A DNA stretch of 64,000 nt from an uncultured Acidimicrobiales bacterium (GTDB lineage: Bacteria > Actinomycetota > Acidimicrobiia > Acidimicrobiales > Aldehydirespiratoraceae). Under the pieces are notes generated by a model, which was given only the letters and a program-made list of their open reading frames with translations, had not been told where the DNA came from and ran no database searches. Position 1 is the first letter of the stretch. Every line of letters begins with the position of its first letter. Positions 17,901 to 27,090 of the stretch are shown piece by piece. Location: assembly GCA_951812975.1 (NCBI GenBank), contig CATOTC010000001.1:744001-808000 (forward strand), written 5' to 3'. The position numbers and the translations under genes are program-made.

Positions 17901-18881
17901 TCATTCGTCTTGGAGGGCGGGGATCACCTGATCGACTGTGAGCTCGACGGACTGCCAGGCTGAATCGATCGGCATGCCGCCGACCAACGGGTGCAGCGAG
18001 AGGGCGCCCGTCTCGCGGGCCCGCTTCACGGCCTGATCCGGGGTCAGGAACTGGTAGATCCCCTCCTCACGCAGTTCTTCTTGGTTGGTGGCGTGGGTAT
18101 GCACCGCGGAGGTCTGCCCCGGCGGTTGCCACGAATCGTAGACGGACGCTTCGAGCCAGAAGTGCTTGCCGAGCTTGGCCCAAGCCTCATCAGGATCGTC
18201 GACCACATGGATCATGGCCACCTGCTCGGGCGAGATGCAGAACCCCTGCGTACCCAGCCTCTCGCACTCGGCGTAATACAGTGCCTCGACCTCGGGGTTG
18301 GGGGCGGGAAGCTGGAGCGGCAGACCCAGTCGTGCCGCACGCTTGGCTGCGGCCGGACCCGAACCGCCGATCATCACCATGGGATGCGGGCGGGTGTAGG
18401 GCATGGGACCAACCTTGATCGTCGCGCCGTTGTATTCGAACTCCTCACCCGACCAGACCTTCTGCATGGTCTCAAGGGCATGGTCGAGGATCTTGCCGCG
18501 GCGGCTCCAGTCCTTTTGGACCGCGGCGTACTCCGCGGGGCGGTAGCCGAGCCCGGTGGTGATCGCAATCCGGCCCTTGCTCATCAGGTCGATCACCGCC
18601 AGTTCCTGCGCCAGGCGCACCGGATCGTGCAGCGGCACCAGCAGCGCGGTGATCGCCACCGAAAGGTTCTGCGTGCGGTTGAGAATCATCGCCGCGTTGA
18701 GCAGCGGCGTGGGGCTCCAACCGATCTCCGTGGCTTGATGCTCCTCGAGGCTCACCATCGCGAAACCGTTCTTGTCGACATATTCCGCGAGGTCGAAACC
18801 GGCACGGTAGCGGTCGCTCATGTGTTCGGGGTCGGTCGGGTCCGGGTGCACGAAGTTGAGCCGCATCATCATGAAAGCCAC
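17901..18881 (-). CDS. LLM-class F420-dependent oxidoreductase
   Basis: LVPLHDPVRLAQELAVIDLMSKGRIAITTGLGYRPAEYAA, MVMIGGSGPAAAKRAARLG; start codon GTG 18881 proposed. Confidence 0.88.
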   Translation of the reverse strand: MAFMMMRLNFVHPDPTDPEHMSDRYRAGFDLAEYVDKNGFAMVSLEEHQATEIGWSPTPLLNAAMILNRTQNLSVAITALLVPLHDPVRLAQELAVIDLMSKGRIAITTGLGYRPAEYAAVQKDWSRRGKILDHALETMQKVWSGEEFEYNGATIKVGPMPYTRPHPMVMIGGSGPAAAKRAARLGLPLQLPAPNPEVEALYYAECERLGTQGFCISPEQVAMIHVVDDPDEAWAKLGKHFWLEASVYDSWQPPGQTSAVHTHATNQEELREEGIYQFLTPDQAVKRARETGALSLHPLVGGMPIDSAWQSVELTVDQVIPALQDE

Positions 18882-18922
18882 AGCAGAACGCTCCTTTGTT
18901 GGTCTGAGTTTTGGGGGTTGAG

Positions 18923-20197
18923 TCAGTCGGCGAACGGCGCGGGAACGCCGCAACGCTCACCTGGCGTGAATGTAACCGGCATAGCGACTACACCCGTCAT
19001 CAGCAAGTTGCCGGGATACGGAACGAACCCGTCAGGGTCGATCTTGTAGTCGGGAAGCCGGTCCAACACATCGGCGATCATCAACTCGGACTGGAGTCGG
19101 GCGATGCTCGACCCCACACACCGGTGACCGCCCAACCCGAAGGAGAGATGCTTGTTGACCTCCCGGTCGATCACCACCTCATCGGCGCGGTCAAAGACGC
19201 TGGAATCACGGTTGGCGGCAACCCAGGAGATGAAGACCACGTCGCCGCGCTTGATCTGACGACCGCCGAGTTCGACGTCGCGCGTCGCCGTGCGGGTCAA
19301 AGACTCACTGGGGCTGTAGAAGCGCAGAAACTCCTCGACAGCGGTCGGAATGAGTGCCCGATCATTGATGAGCCGTTCCCGCTCAGCGGTGTGCGTGCCC
19401 AGATGATGCAGCCCCCAAGACACCAGCGAGGTTGTGGTGTCGATGCCTCCCGCCACCAGATTCCAGAGGATCCCAACCACTTGGTCGTCGCTCGGGACGT
19501 TTCCGTCCAAGACGCTGGTGACGATGGCTGAGGTGAGGTCGCTCGACGGATCAGCCCGCCGGAAGCGCGCGAAGTCAACCAATTCCTCCCACATCGTCGA
19601 CCAGTTGGCGAGCGCGGCGTGCAGACGCGGGTCGTCTTTGGTGAACGACGAAGTGGCGTGGAAGAAGTCTGCGTAGTGGCGCCAGTTCTCCGACGGCATT
19701 CCCATCATCTCAAGTGTCATGACCGCTGGTACAGGCGTTGCATAATCGTCGACCAGATCGCAGGCGCCGCTTTCGACCACTTCGTCGAGGAACCAGCTTG
19801 AAACCTGCGCCATGCGATCTCGATTGGCTTCAACTGCCTTGGTCACCATGAAGGGATTGATCACACGACGCAGATCGGCGTGCTCACGACCGTCGATCTC
19901 CGACACACCCATGCGCGGAAGGTTCGGAGGTCGGGGGATCCCACAGATTCCCCGGTAGGCGATTCCGTCCGACGGCTCAGGGTCGTAGCGATGCGCGAAC
20001 GTTTCGTTGTCGCGGGCCACTTGCGCCACCGAGGCGTAGTCCGTGACCATCCAAAAGCCCCCGTACGCTGCGTTGCGCGCTACCGGGCAGGACTCACGCA
20101 GCTCCGCATATCGCTTATGACGATGCGCGATGAAGTCCGCTTCCTGGTGGTCAACGTCGATATCGTTGCTCACTGGTTCGGGCGCGGACTTGCTCAC
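18923..20197 (-). CDS. Cytochrome P450
   Basis: I-helix AGGIDTTTS, EEFLRFYSP (ExxR), heme loop FGLGGHRCVGSSIAR. Confidence 0.94.
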   Translation of the reverse strand: MSKSAPEPVSNDIDVDHQEADFIAHRHKRYAELRESCPVARNAAYGGFWMVTDYASVAQVARDNETFAHRYDPEPSDGIAYRGICGIPRPPNLPRMGVSEIDGREHADLRRVINPFMVTKAVEANRDRMAQVSSWFLDEVVESGACDLVDDYATPVPAVMTLEMMGMPSENWRHYADFFHATSSFTKDDPRLHAALANWSTMWEELVDFARFRRADPSSDLTSAIVTSVLDGNVPSDDQVVGILWNLVAGGIDTTTSLVSWGLHHLGTHTAERERLINDRALIPTAVEEFLRFYSPSESLTRTATRDVELGGRQIKRGDVVFISWVAANRDSSVFDRADEVVIDREVNKHLSFGLGGHRCVGSSIARLQSELMIADVLDRLPDYKIDPDGFVPYPGNLLMTGVVAMPVTFTPGERCGVPAPFAD

Positions 20198-20255
20198 CGG
20201 TTCTCAGTCTTGTTTGACTTACCGACGAAACGCAATCGACGCAGGGAGAAATGCC

Positions 20256-21107
20256 ATGACCATGGACCTATTCCGATATGACGGGAAACGCGTGGTCGTT
20301 GTTGGCGGAGCTACGGGAATGGGAGCTTCGACGGCGCGTATGGCCGCCGAGGCAGGCGCGGAAGTGGTGGTTATCGATGTTGCAGAGGTTGCATACGACT
20401 GCGCCCAGTCGATCCAGGCGGACCTTCGCAACCAGAGCGAGGTCGATGCCGCTATCGACGCGATCGACGGTCCGGTCCATGCAGTCTTCGCCTGCGCCGG
20501 TGTGGCAGACGGAACGCCTGGAATAATGCTCATCAACTTCACCAGCCAACGTCACCTGATCGAGCGAATGATCGCAGACGACAAGCTGGTCTCCGGCGGC
20601 TCCGTGGCCTTGATCTCATCAGTTGCTGGACTGGGCTGGCGCAAGAACATCGAGCAGGTGAAGGATTTTCTCGCCAGCGCCGACTGGGACGCCGCGGCCG
20701 CGTGGACCCAGGCACACCCTGAGACCGACACCTACAGTTTCAGCAAAGAGGCGATCAACTGTTACGTCGCCCAGCAGGGATTCCCGCTGCTCACCAAGGG
20801 GATCCGGATCAACGCGATCCTCCCCGGTCCCACTGACACCCCCCTGGCCAGGGCCAACGCCGATCTTTGGCTCACCTTCGGCGCCGACTACCGAGAGGCA
20901 ACCAATGCCCCGACTCTGCAACCCGACCAGATGGCCTCCACCATGATCTTCCTGTGCTCGGATGCTGCGAGCGGAGTCAACGGTGTGACCCTGCTGGTGG
21001 ACCAGGGACATGTGAGCGCTTCTCTGGTCGACTCGTTCGACGCCCCACTCGTGAAGATGATCGCCGGTGAGATGGAGTTGGACTTTGCGGCCTTCCGAAA
21101 CGAGTAG
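20256..21107 (+). CDS. SDR-family oxidoreductase
   Basis: KRVVVVGGATGMGASTARMAAEAGAEVVVIDV; YSFSKEAINCYV; start ATG 20256. Confidence 0.88.
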   Translation: MTMDLFRYDGKRVVVVGGATGMGASTARMAAEAGAEVVVIDVAEVAYDCAQSIQADLRNQSEVDAAIDAIDGPVHAVFACAGVADGTPGIMLINFTSQRHLIERMIADDKLVSGGSVALISSVAGLGWRKNIEQVKDFLASADWDAAAAWTQAHPETDTYSFSKEAINCYVAQQGFPLLTKGIRINAILPGPTDTPLARANADLWLTFGADYREATNAPTLQPDQMASTMIFLCSDAASGVNGVTLLVDQGHVSASLVDSFDAPLVKMIAGEMELDFAAFRNE

Positions 21108-21186
21108 TTCAACCGGGCGCTCTTCGCCACACAAACGGCACAGGTGTTAGTTTCTGGCCGACGGGACCAAGCCAAGGGGGACCGCT

Positions 21187-22473
21187 GTGGACATGAACGA
21201 CATGATCCTGGTGAGTGTGGACGACCACCTGTGCGAACCGCCTCACATGTTCGATGCGCATCTGCCGAAGAAATGGACCGATGAGGCGCCGAAGCTGATC
21301 CGGACCGAAGAGGGCAACGACGTCTGGACGTTCAACGGGGCGGTGATCCCCAACGTCGGGCTCAACGCCGTCGCCGGCCGCCCCAGAGAGGAATACGGGA
21401 TCGAGCCGACCTGTTTCGAGGAGATGCGTCCCGGCTGCTACGACATTCACGAACGCATCAAGGACATGAACGCAGGCGGCGTGCTCGGCTCGATGTGCTT
21501 CCCTTCGTTCCCCGGCTTCGCGGGGCGGCTGTTCGCTGCCCACCCCGACAAGGCTTTCGCCGCGGACCTGATCCGCGCCTACAACGACTGGCACATCGAC
21601 GAATGGTGCGGCAGCTACCCCGGACGCTTCATCCCGATGGCACTGCCGATGATCTGGTCGGCGGAGGAGTGCGCCGCGGAGGTCCGCCGAGTGGCCGACA
21701 AGGGCTGCCACTCGATGACCTTCACCGAGAACCCGGTGCCACTGGGCGAGCCGAGCTTCCACGACGAGTACTGGAACCCGCTGTGGGACGCGCTGGTGGA
21801 CTGCGACACGGTGCTGTCGATCCATCTCGGTTCCTCAGGACAGTTGGTGGTGACCGCACCCGACGCGCCGATGGACGTGATGATCCAGATGCAGCCGATG
21901 AACATCTCCACCGCGGCAGCCGACCTGTTGTGGTCGACGATCCCCCGCCGCTACCCGAAACTCAAGATCGCCCTCTCCGAAGGCGGCACCGGCTGGGTTC
22001 CCTACTTCATGGACCGCGCCGACAAGACCTACGACATGCACCACCTCTGGACTGGTCAGGATTTCGGCGGAATGCTGCCCAGCGAAGTGTTCCGCCGCAA
22101 TTTCTTGACCTGTTTCATCACCGACCCGGTCGGCGTGGCTCTGCGCCACGAGATCGGAATCAACAACATCTGTTGGGAGATGGACTATCCCCACTCCGAT
22201 TCCAACTGGCCCAGCGCCCCCGAGGAACTCGCCGAGGTGTTCGTCGGCGTGCCCGACGACGAGATCAACCGCATCACCCACCTCAACGCCATGGACTGGT
22301 TCTGCTACGACCCGTTCGCTTCGTTGGACCCGACCGACGCCACGGTCGGTGCGTTGCGCGCCGCGGCCGGCGACCATGACGTCTCGGAACGGTCTCTGTC
22401 TACCGGCCGCTATGAGGACAGCGGCGGAGAGGTTTCGTTGAAGGACTTCGCGACCAGGGCCTCCGGTCGCTGA
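21187..22473 (+). CDS. Amidohydrolase-family (COG2159/ACMSD-like) protein
   Basis: SVDDHLCEPPHMF, PGRFIPMALPMIW, LSIHLGSSG, KIALSEGGTGWVPYF, NNICWEMDYPHSDSNWP. Confidence 0.9.
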   Translation: MDMNDMILVSVDDHLCEPPHMFDAHLPKKWTDEAPKLIRTEEGNDVWTFNGAVIPNVGLNAVAGRPREEYGIEPTCFEEMRPGCYDIHERIKDMNAGGVLGSMCFPSFPGFAGRLFAAHPDKAFAADLIRAYNDWHIDEWCGSYPGRFIPMALPMIWSAEECAAEVRRVADKGCHSMTFTENPVPLGEPSFHDEYWNPLWDALVDCDTVLSIHLGSSGQLVVTAPDAPMDVMIQMQPMNISTAAADLLWSTIPRRYPKLKIALSEGGTGWVPYFMDRADKTYDMHHLWTGQDFGGMLPSEVFRRNFLTCFITDPVGVALRHEIGINNICWEMDYPHSDSNWPSAPEELAEVFVGVPDDEINRITHLNAMDWFCYDPFASLDPTDATVGALRAAAGDHDVSERSLSTGRYEDSGGEVSLKDFATRASGR

Positions 22474-22476
22474 CGA

Positions 22477-23235
22477 TCAGCGCAGGCCTCCGTCGAGTCG
22501 CAGGATTGCGCCGGTGGTGTAGATCCCGGCGTCGCTGGCGAAGTAGAGGGCCGCGCCGACGACCTCTCCAGGTTGGCCGGCACGCCCCAAGGAGATCTGG
22601 TTGCCGAGTCCTGCGATCATCTCGGCTGACCATGCCTTGGAGATGTCGGTCAGGAACGGGCCTGGTTGGATGCAGTTGACCCGGACTTCGGGTCCGTACG
22701 CCCTGGACATGCTCTCGGTCAGGTTGTGGAGGCTCGCCTTGGCCATCCCGTAGACGACTTCGCTCGGCGACGGTTTGACGGCCGCGCTCGAACTGACGAA
22801 GACGACCGACCCTGAGCCCCTCTCCTTCATGCGCTCGGCGACTATCGCAGTGAGCCGGAACGTTCCCTTGAGGTTGACGTCCATCACTTTGTCGTACAGC
22901 GCTTCGCTGATCTCTGCGATCGAGGGATACAGCGGTGACATTCCGGCGTTGTTGACCAGGATGTCGATGTCACCGAACTGCTCATACGCCGCATCAGCGA
23001 GACCCTCCACCTGGTCCCAATATCCCACATGGCACGCGTACGCCATAGCCTCCACTCCAAGGGCGCGGGCCTCTGCGGCCACCGATTCGCAGTTGTCGAG
23101 CTTGCGGCTGGCGATCACAACATTGGCACCGTGCTCGGCGAAGGCCAGAACCATCTCACGCCCCAGGCCGCGACTGCCGCCGGTGACGATGGCGGTACGC
23201 CCCGTGAGGTCGAAGAGTTCGCTCGCGTGTGTCAT
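22477..23235 (-). CDS. Short-chain dehydrogenase/reductase
   Basis: TGGSRGLGREM, NNAGMS, VYGMAKASLHNL. Confidence 0.93.
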   Translation of the reverse strand: MTHASELFDLTGRTAIVTGGSRGLGREMVLAFAEHGANVVIASRKLDNCESVAAEARALGVEAMAYACHVGYWDQVEGLADAAYEQFGDIDILVNNAGMSPLYPSIAEISEALYDKVMDVNLKGTFRLTAIVAERMKERGSGSVVFVSSSAAVKPSPSEVVYGMAKASLHNLTESMSRAYGPEVRVNCIQPGPFLTDISKAWSAEMIAGLGNQISLGRAGQPGEVVGAALYFASDAGIYTTGAILRLDGGLR

Positions 23236-23391
23236 GACTCCGCTTTCAGAAATTGGCTGGGGCTTTCAGATGTTCAGTGGGGCTTTGAGATGTTGGCTAG
23301 GCGACAGTATGCACCCTGGGCCATACTTGGCAGCAACATCCAACGCACAAGATCCATTCACAGCATCCCACTCGACAACGAGGCGACCGCT

Positions 23392-24573
23392 ATGACGAAG
23401 CGAACCATTGACTTCCCGGTGTTCGACGCCGACAACCACATGTATGAGACCGAGGATGCGTTCACCCGCTACCTTCCGTCGAAGTACGCCAACGCCATCA
23501 AGTACGTGCAGGTCAAGGGCCGCACCAAGATCGCAATCAACGACAAGATCTCCGAGTTCATCCCCAACCCCACGTTCGAGGTTGTGGCCGCGCCGGGCGC
23601 TCAAGAGGAATTCTACCGTTCCGGCAATCCCGAGGGGAAGTCGCTTCGGGAGATCTTCGGCAAACCGATCAAGTGCCCGCAGTGGGCCCGCAATGCCGAA
23701 GCACGACTACCGCATCTCGACGAACTGGGGCTCGACGGCTCGCTGATGTTCCCGACGTTGGCCAGCCTGCTCGAAGAGCGGATGCGCGACGATCCCGACC
23801 TCTGCCACGCCGCGGTCCATTCGCTGAACCAGTGGATCTATGACGAGTGGCGTTTCGACTACGAGGGACGGATCTTCGCCACTCCGGTGATCACCCTGCC
23901 GATCGTCGAGAAGGCGATCGAGGAACTGGAGTGGTGTCTGGACCGGGGTGCCCGCTGCATCCTCATCCGTCCCGCTCCCGCCTGGGGGTTGCGGGGTCCT
24001 CGTTCGCCCGGCCTGCCGGAGTTCGATCCGTTCTGGGCGAGGGTGCAGGAAGCCGGTGTGATGGTCGGCATGCACAGTTCTGATTCTGGCTACGCCGATC
24101 TGGTCTCGATTTGGGAGGGCAGCACGGAAATGCTGCCGTTCAAGCCCAATCCGTTGCGCCATCTGCTCATGTCCAACCGGCCGATCACCGACATGATGAG
24201 CGCCATGGTGTGTCACGGCGCCTTCACCCGCTTCCCGGACCTGCGAATCGGGACGATCGAGAACGGCGGCACATGGGTGGCGCCCTTCGTCAAGAGCCTC
24301 GAAGAGGTCTACAAGAAGATGCCTCAGGAGTTCAGCGAGCATCCTGTCAACGCTTTCAAGCGCAACGTCTATGTCAATCCGTTCTGGGAGGACGCCCTTG
24401 AGGGGCTGCTCGAGATCATGACCCCGGACCGTCTGCTGTTCGGTTCGGACTACCCGCATCCTGAGGGACTCGGCAATCCGCTTGAATTCGTCGACGACCT
24501 GCCCGCTGATCTGAACCGTGACGATGTCGCCAAGATCATGGGCGGCAACCTCAAGTCGCTGCTGAAGGTCTGA
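23392..24573 (+). CDS. Amidohydrolase-family (COG2159/ACMSD-like) protein
   Basis: FPVFDADNHMYETEDAFTRYLP, IGTIENGGTWVAPF, LLFGSDYPHPEG; start ATG 23392. Confidence 0.9.
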   Translation: MTKRTIDFPVFDADNHMYETEDAFTRYLPSKYANAIKYVQVKGRTKIAINDKISEFIPNPTFEVVAAPGAQEEFYRSGNPEGKSLREIFGKPIKCPQWARNAEARLPHLDELGLDGSLMFPTLASLLEERMRDDPDLCHAAVHSLNQWIYDEWRFDYEGRIFATPVITLPIVEKAIEELEWCLDRGARCILIRPAPAWGLRGPRSPGLPEFDPFWARVQEAGVMVGMHSSDSGYADLVSIWEGSTEMLPFKPNPLRHLLMSNRPITDMMSAMVCHGAFTRFPDLRIGTIENGGTWVAPFVKSLEEVYKKMPQEFSEHPVNAFKRNVYVNPFWEDALEGLLEIMTPDRLLFGSDYPHPEGLGNPLEFVDDLPADLNRDDVAKIMGGNLKSLLKV

Positions 24574-24576
24574 CCG

Positions 24577-25773
24577 ATGACTGCGCAGTCGACCGGCACC
24601 AAACCGCCTGCAGAAACGAGCACGGGACTCGACATTGCCGGACCACCCCAGGAGATGTACCGCTTCCTGCGCGATCACATGCCGGTGATGGCCGTTGAAC
24701 ACGAAATGATGACCGGAACCAGCGTCGCACTCCACGACGATGTCGTGACGGTGCTGCAGAACCCGCAGATCTTCTCATCCGACGGAGCCGCCGAGATCGG
24801 CCAGGTTCGTCCTCTCATCCCGTTGGAGATCGACCCTCCGGAGCACGCCAAGTATCGCAAGCTCCTAGATCCCCTCTTCGCGCCTCGCAGGGTGGCGTTG
24901 CTGGAACCTTCGACGAGGGCGCTGGCAGCCAGTCTCATCGACGCGGTGGTCGATCAAGGGCACTGCAACTTTCATGAAGCGATCGCCGAGCCGCTTCCCA
25001 GCCAAGTCTTTCTGACAATGTTCGGTCTCCCCGTCGAGCGCACTGCGGAGTTCATCGAACTGAAAGACGGCATCATTCGCCCACCAGTGGACAGTTCGGC
25101 CGAGGCGCGGGAGTTCCGAATGGCTACCGGCAGGCGAATCTATGCGGTGTTGCAGGAAGCCGTTGATCAGCGCCTTGAGACCCGACGAGACGATTTCCTG
25201 TCGCAGTTTCTGGACGCGAAGGTGGAGGGAACTCAGCTCACCGTCGATGAGGTTCTCGATATCGGTTACCTGTTCTTTTTGGCTGGGCTCGACACGGTCA
25301 CCGCATCGCTCGACTGCATGCTTGCTCATCTGGCTCAGAACCCGGAGCATCAACGGCGACTCGTCGAACAACCCGAAGACATCGGTGCCGCGATGGAAGA
25401 GTTCCTGCGTTGGGAGACCCCGGTCGCCGGAGTTGTTCGGGTTGCGGTCCAAGACACCGAACTGTCGGGTTGCCCCATCAAGGCGGGCAGCAAAGTCTCG
25501 GTGAACCTGGGTTCGGCCAATACCGACGAACGGTTCTGGGACAACGCTGACACGGTCGATCTTGACAGGGCGGTCAACAAACACATTGCCTTCGGCGGGG
25601 GTGTTCACCGCTGCCTCGGATCGCATCTGGCACGCATGGAAATGCGAGTGTGTCTCGACGAATGGCACAAACGAGTGCCTTGTTATGAATTGAAGCCTGG
25701 GACCACTCCGCACTACACGATGGGGCTGCGAAGCGTCGAGAATCTCCAATTGGTGTGGCACAACGGATCATGA
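24577..25773 (+). CDS. Cytochrome P450
   Basis: AGLDTVTASL, EEFLRWETP, FGGGVHRCLGSHLARME. Confidence 0.94.
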   Translation: MTAQSTGTKPPAETSTGLDIAGPPQEMYRFLRDHMPVMAVEHEMMTGTSVALHDDVVTVLQNPQIFSSDGAAEIGQVRPLIPLEIDPPEHAKYRKLLDPLFAPRRVALLEPSTRALAASLIDAVVDQGHCNFHEAIAEPLPSQVFLTMFGLPVERTAEFIELKDGIIRPPVDSSAEAREFRMATGRRIYAVLQEAVDQRLETRRDDFLSQFLDAKVEGTQLTVDEVLDIGYLFFLAGLDTVTASLDCMLAHLAQNPEHQRRLVEQPEDIGAAMEEFLRWETPVAGVVRVAVQDTELSGCPIKAGSKVSVNLGSANTDERFWDNADTVDLDRAVNKHIAFGGGVHRCLGSHLARMEMRVCLDEWHKRVPCYELKPGTTPHYTMGLRSVENLQLVWHNGS

Positions 25774-27017
25774 ACGAAGACTCGCCTTCCGCTCGCCCAA
25801 CAAGCCCACTGCAGGGGATCCGGGTGGTGGAGATGGCGAGCTGGATGTTTGTCCCGTCGGGTGGTTCGGTGCTGGCCGACTGGGGGGCGGACGTACTCAA
25901 GATCGAGAATCCTCAGGGCGGCGACCCTCAGCGTGGACTGATCGCCTCCGGGTTGCTTCCGGGCGGGGCGGGTGGCGTGAACTTCATGATTGAACAGCCC
26001 AACCGCAGCAAGCGCTCGGTGGCCATCAACGTTGCACACCCTGACGGCCATGAGGCATTCATGAAGCTGATCGAGTCGGCTGACGTCTTCTTGACCAACT
26101 ATCTGCCGCCGATCCGGCGCAAACTGGGAATCGACACCGACGACATCCTGGCCCGCAACCCGAGGATCGTCATTGCCCGAGGTACTGGGCAGGGACCCAA
26201 AGGACCCGATGCAGAGAAAGGCGGTTACGACGGTGCTTCATATTGGGCCCGTGGAGGGTTGGGGTCGGTATTCCCACCCGACCGCGACGGTTGGCCGACT
26301 CCGCAGAGTTCACCCGCGTTCGGGGACGTCATCGGTGGCCTTGCCACCGCTGGAGCGATCGCCGCGGCTCTGTTGAAACGGGAACGAACCGGGGAAACAA
26401 GTGTGATCGATGTGAGTCTGCTGGCCACAGCTCTGTGGCAGATCTCGCCGCTGGTGGTCGCCTCGAAGCTGTTCGGTCTGACTTCACTGCCCCGCGGAGA
26501 CCGCCGCTTGACACCGAACCCCGGAGTGGGCGTCTACCGAACCGCAGACAACCGCTTCATCAGCTTGATCCTGCTGCAGAGCGACAAGCACTGGGACGAC
26601 TTCGCGGCTCGACTCCAACGACCGATCCTGGTTGAGGACGAACGCTTCAACCACTCGTCTGCGCGGGCGCAGAACGGTCCGGCCTGCATCGACATCATCG
26701 ACGAGGCCTTCGGCGAGCGGTCCCTCGACGAGTGGAAGGAACGGCTCGAGACTTTCGAAGGGGTGTGGACACCCTTCCAGACGCTCGCTGAGCTCTATTC
26801 CGACTGCCAGGTCGTTGCCAACGGTTACCTGCCTTCAATGGAGCACGCCAGCGGTGAGGCAGTGCAGCTGGTTGCGAGCCCCGCGCAGTTCGATGAGCAG
26901 CCGATCGTCGTTGAGCGCGCCCCCGAGCTCGGCGAGCACACCGAACTGGTCTTGAACGAGCTCGGTTTCGACTGGCCCGACATCATCGCCATGAAGGAGA
27001 CCGGGGCAATCCTCTGA
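25770..27017 (+). CDS. CaiB/BaiF (type III) CoA-transferase
   Basis: LQGIRVVEMASWMFVPSGGSVLADWGADVLKIENPQGGDPQRG, NRSKRSVAINVAHPDG, DVFLTNYLPP; ATG overlaps P450 stop (ATGA). Confidence 0.92.
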   Translation: MNEDSPSARPTSPLQGIRVVEMASWMFVPSGGSVLADWGADVLKIENPQGGDPQRGLIASGLLPGGAGGVNFMIEQPNRSKRSVAINVAHPDGHEAFMKLIESADVFLTNYLPPIRRKLGIDTDDILARNPRIVIARGTGQGPKGPDAEKGGYDGASYWARGGLGSVFPPDRDGWPTPQSSPAFGDVIGGLATAGAIAAALLKRERTGETSVIDVSLLATALWQISPLVVASKLFGLTSLPRGDRRLTPNPGVGVYRTADNRFISLILLQSDKHWDDFAARLQRPILVEDERFNHSSARAQNGPACIDIIDEAFGERSLDEWKERLETFEGVWTPFQTLAELYSDCQVVANGYLPSMEHASGEAVQLVASPAQFDEQPIVVERAPELGEHTELVLNELGFDWPDIIAMKETGAIL

Positions 27018-27042
27018 TGGCCTTTCCAAAAAAGGCACCTCG

Positions 27043-27073
27043 TTGACACACCGGGGCGGGCATCGCGTACGAT
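27043..27073 (+). promoter_or_regulatory. Candidate sigma70-like promoter (TTGACA - 19 bp - TACGAT) for the ABC transporter operon
   Basis: TTGACA 27043-27048, TACGAT 27068-27073, ATG at 27091 preceded by TGGGGGAC. Confidence 0.45.
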
Positions 27074-27090
27074 CAATTCTTGGGGGACTG

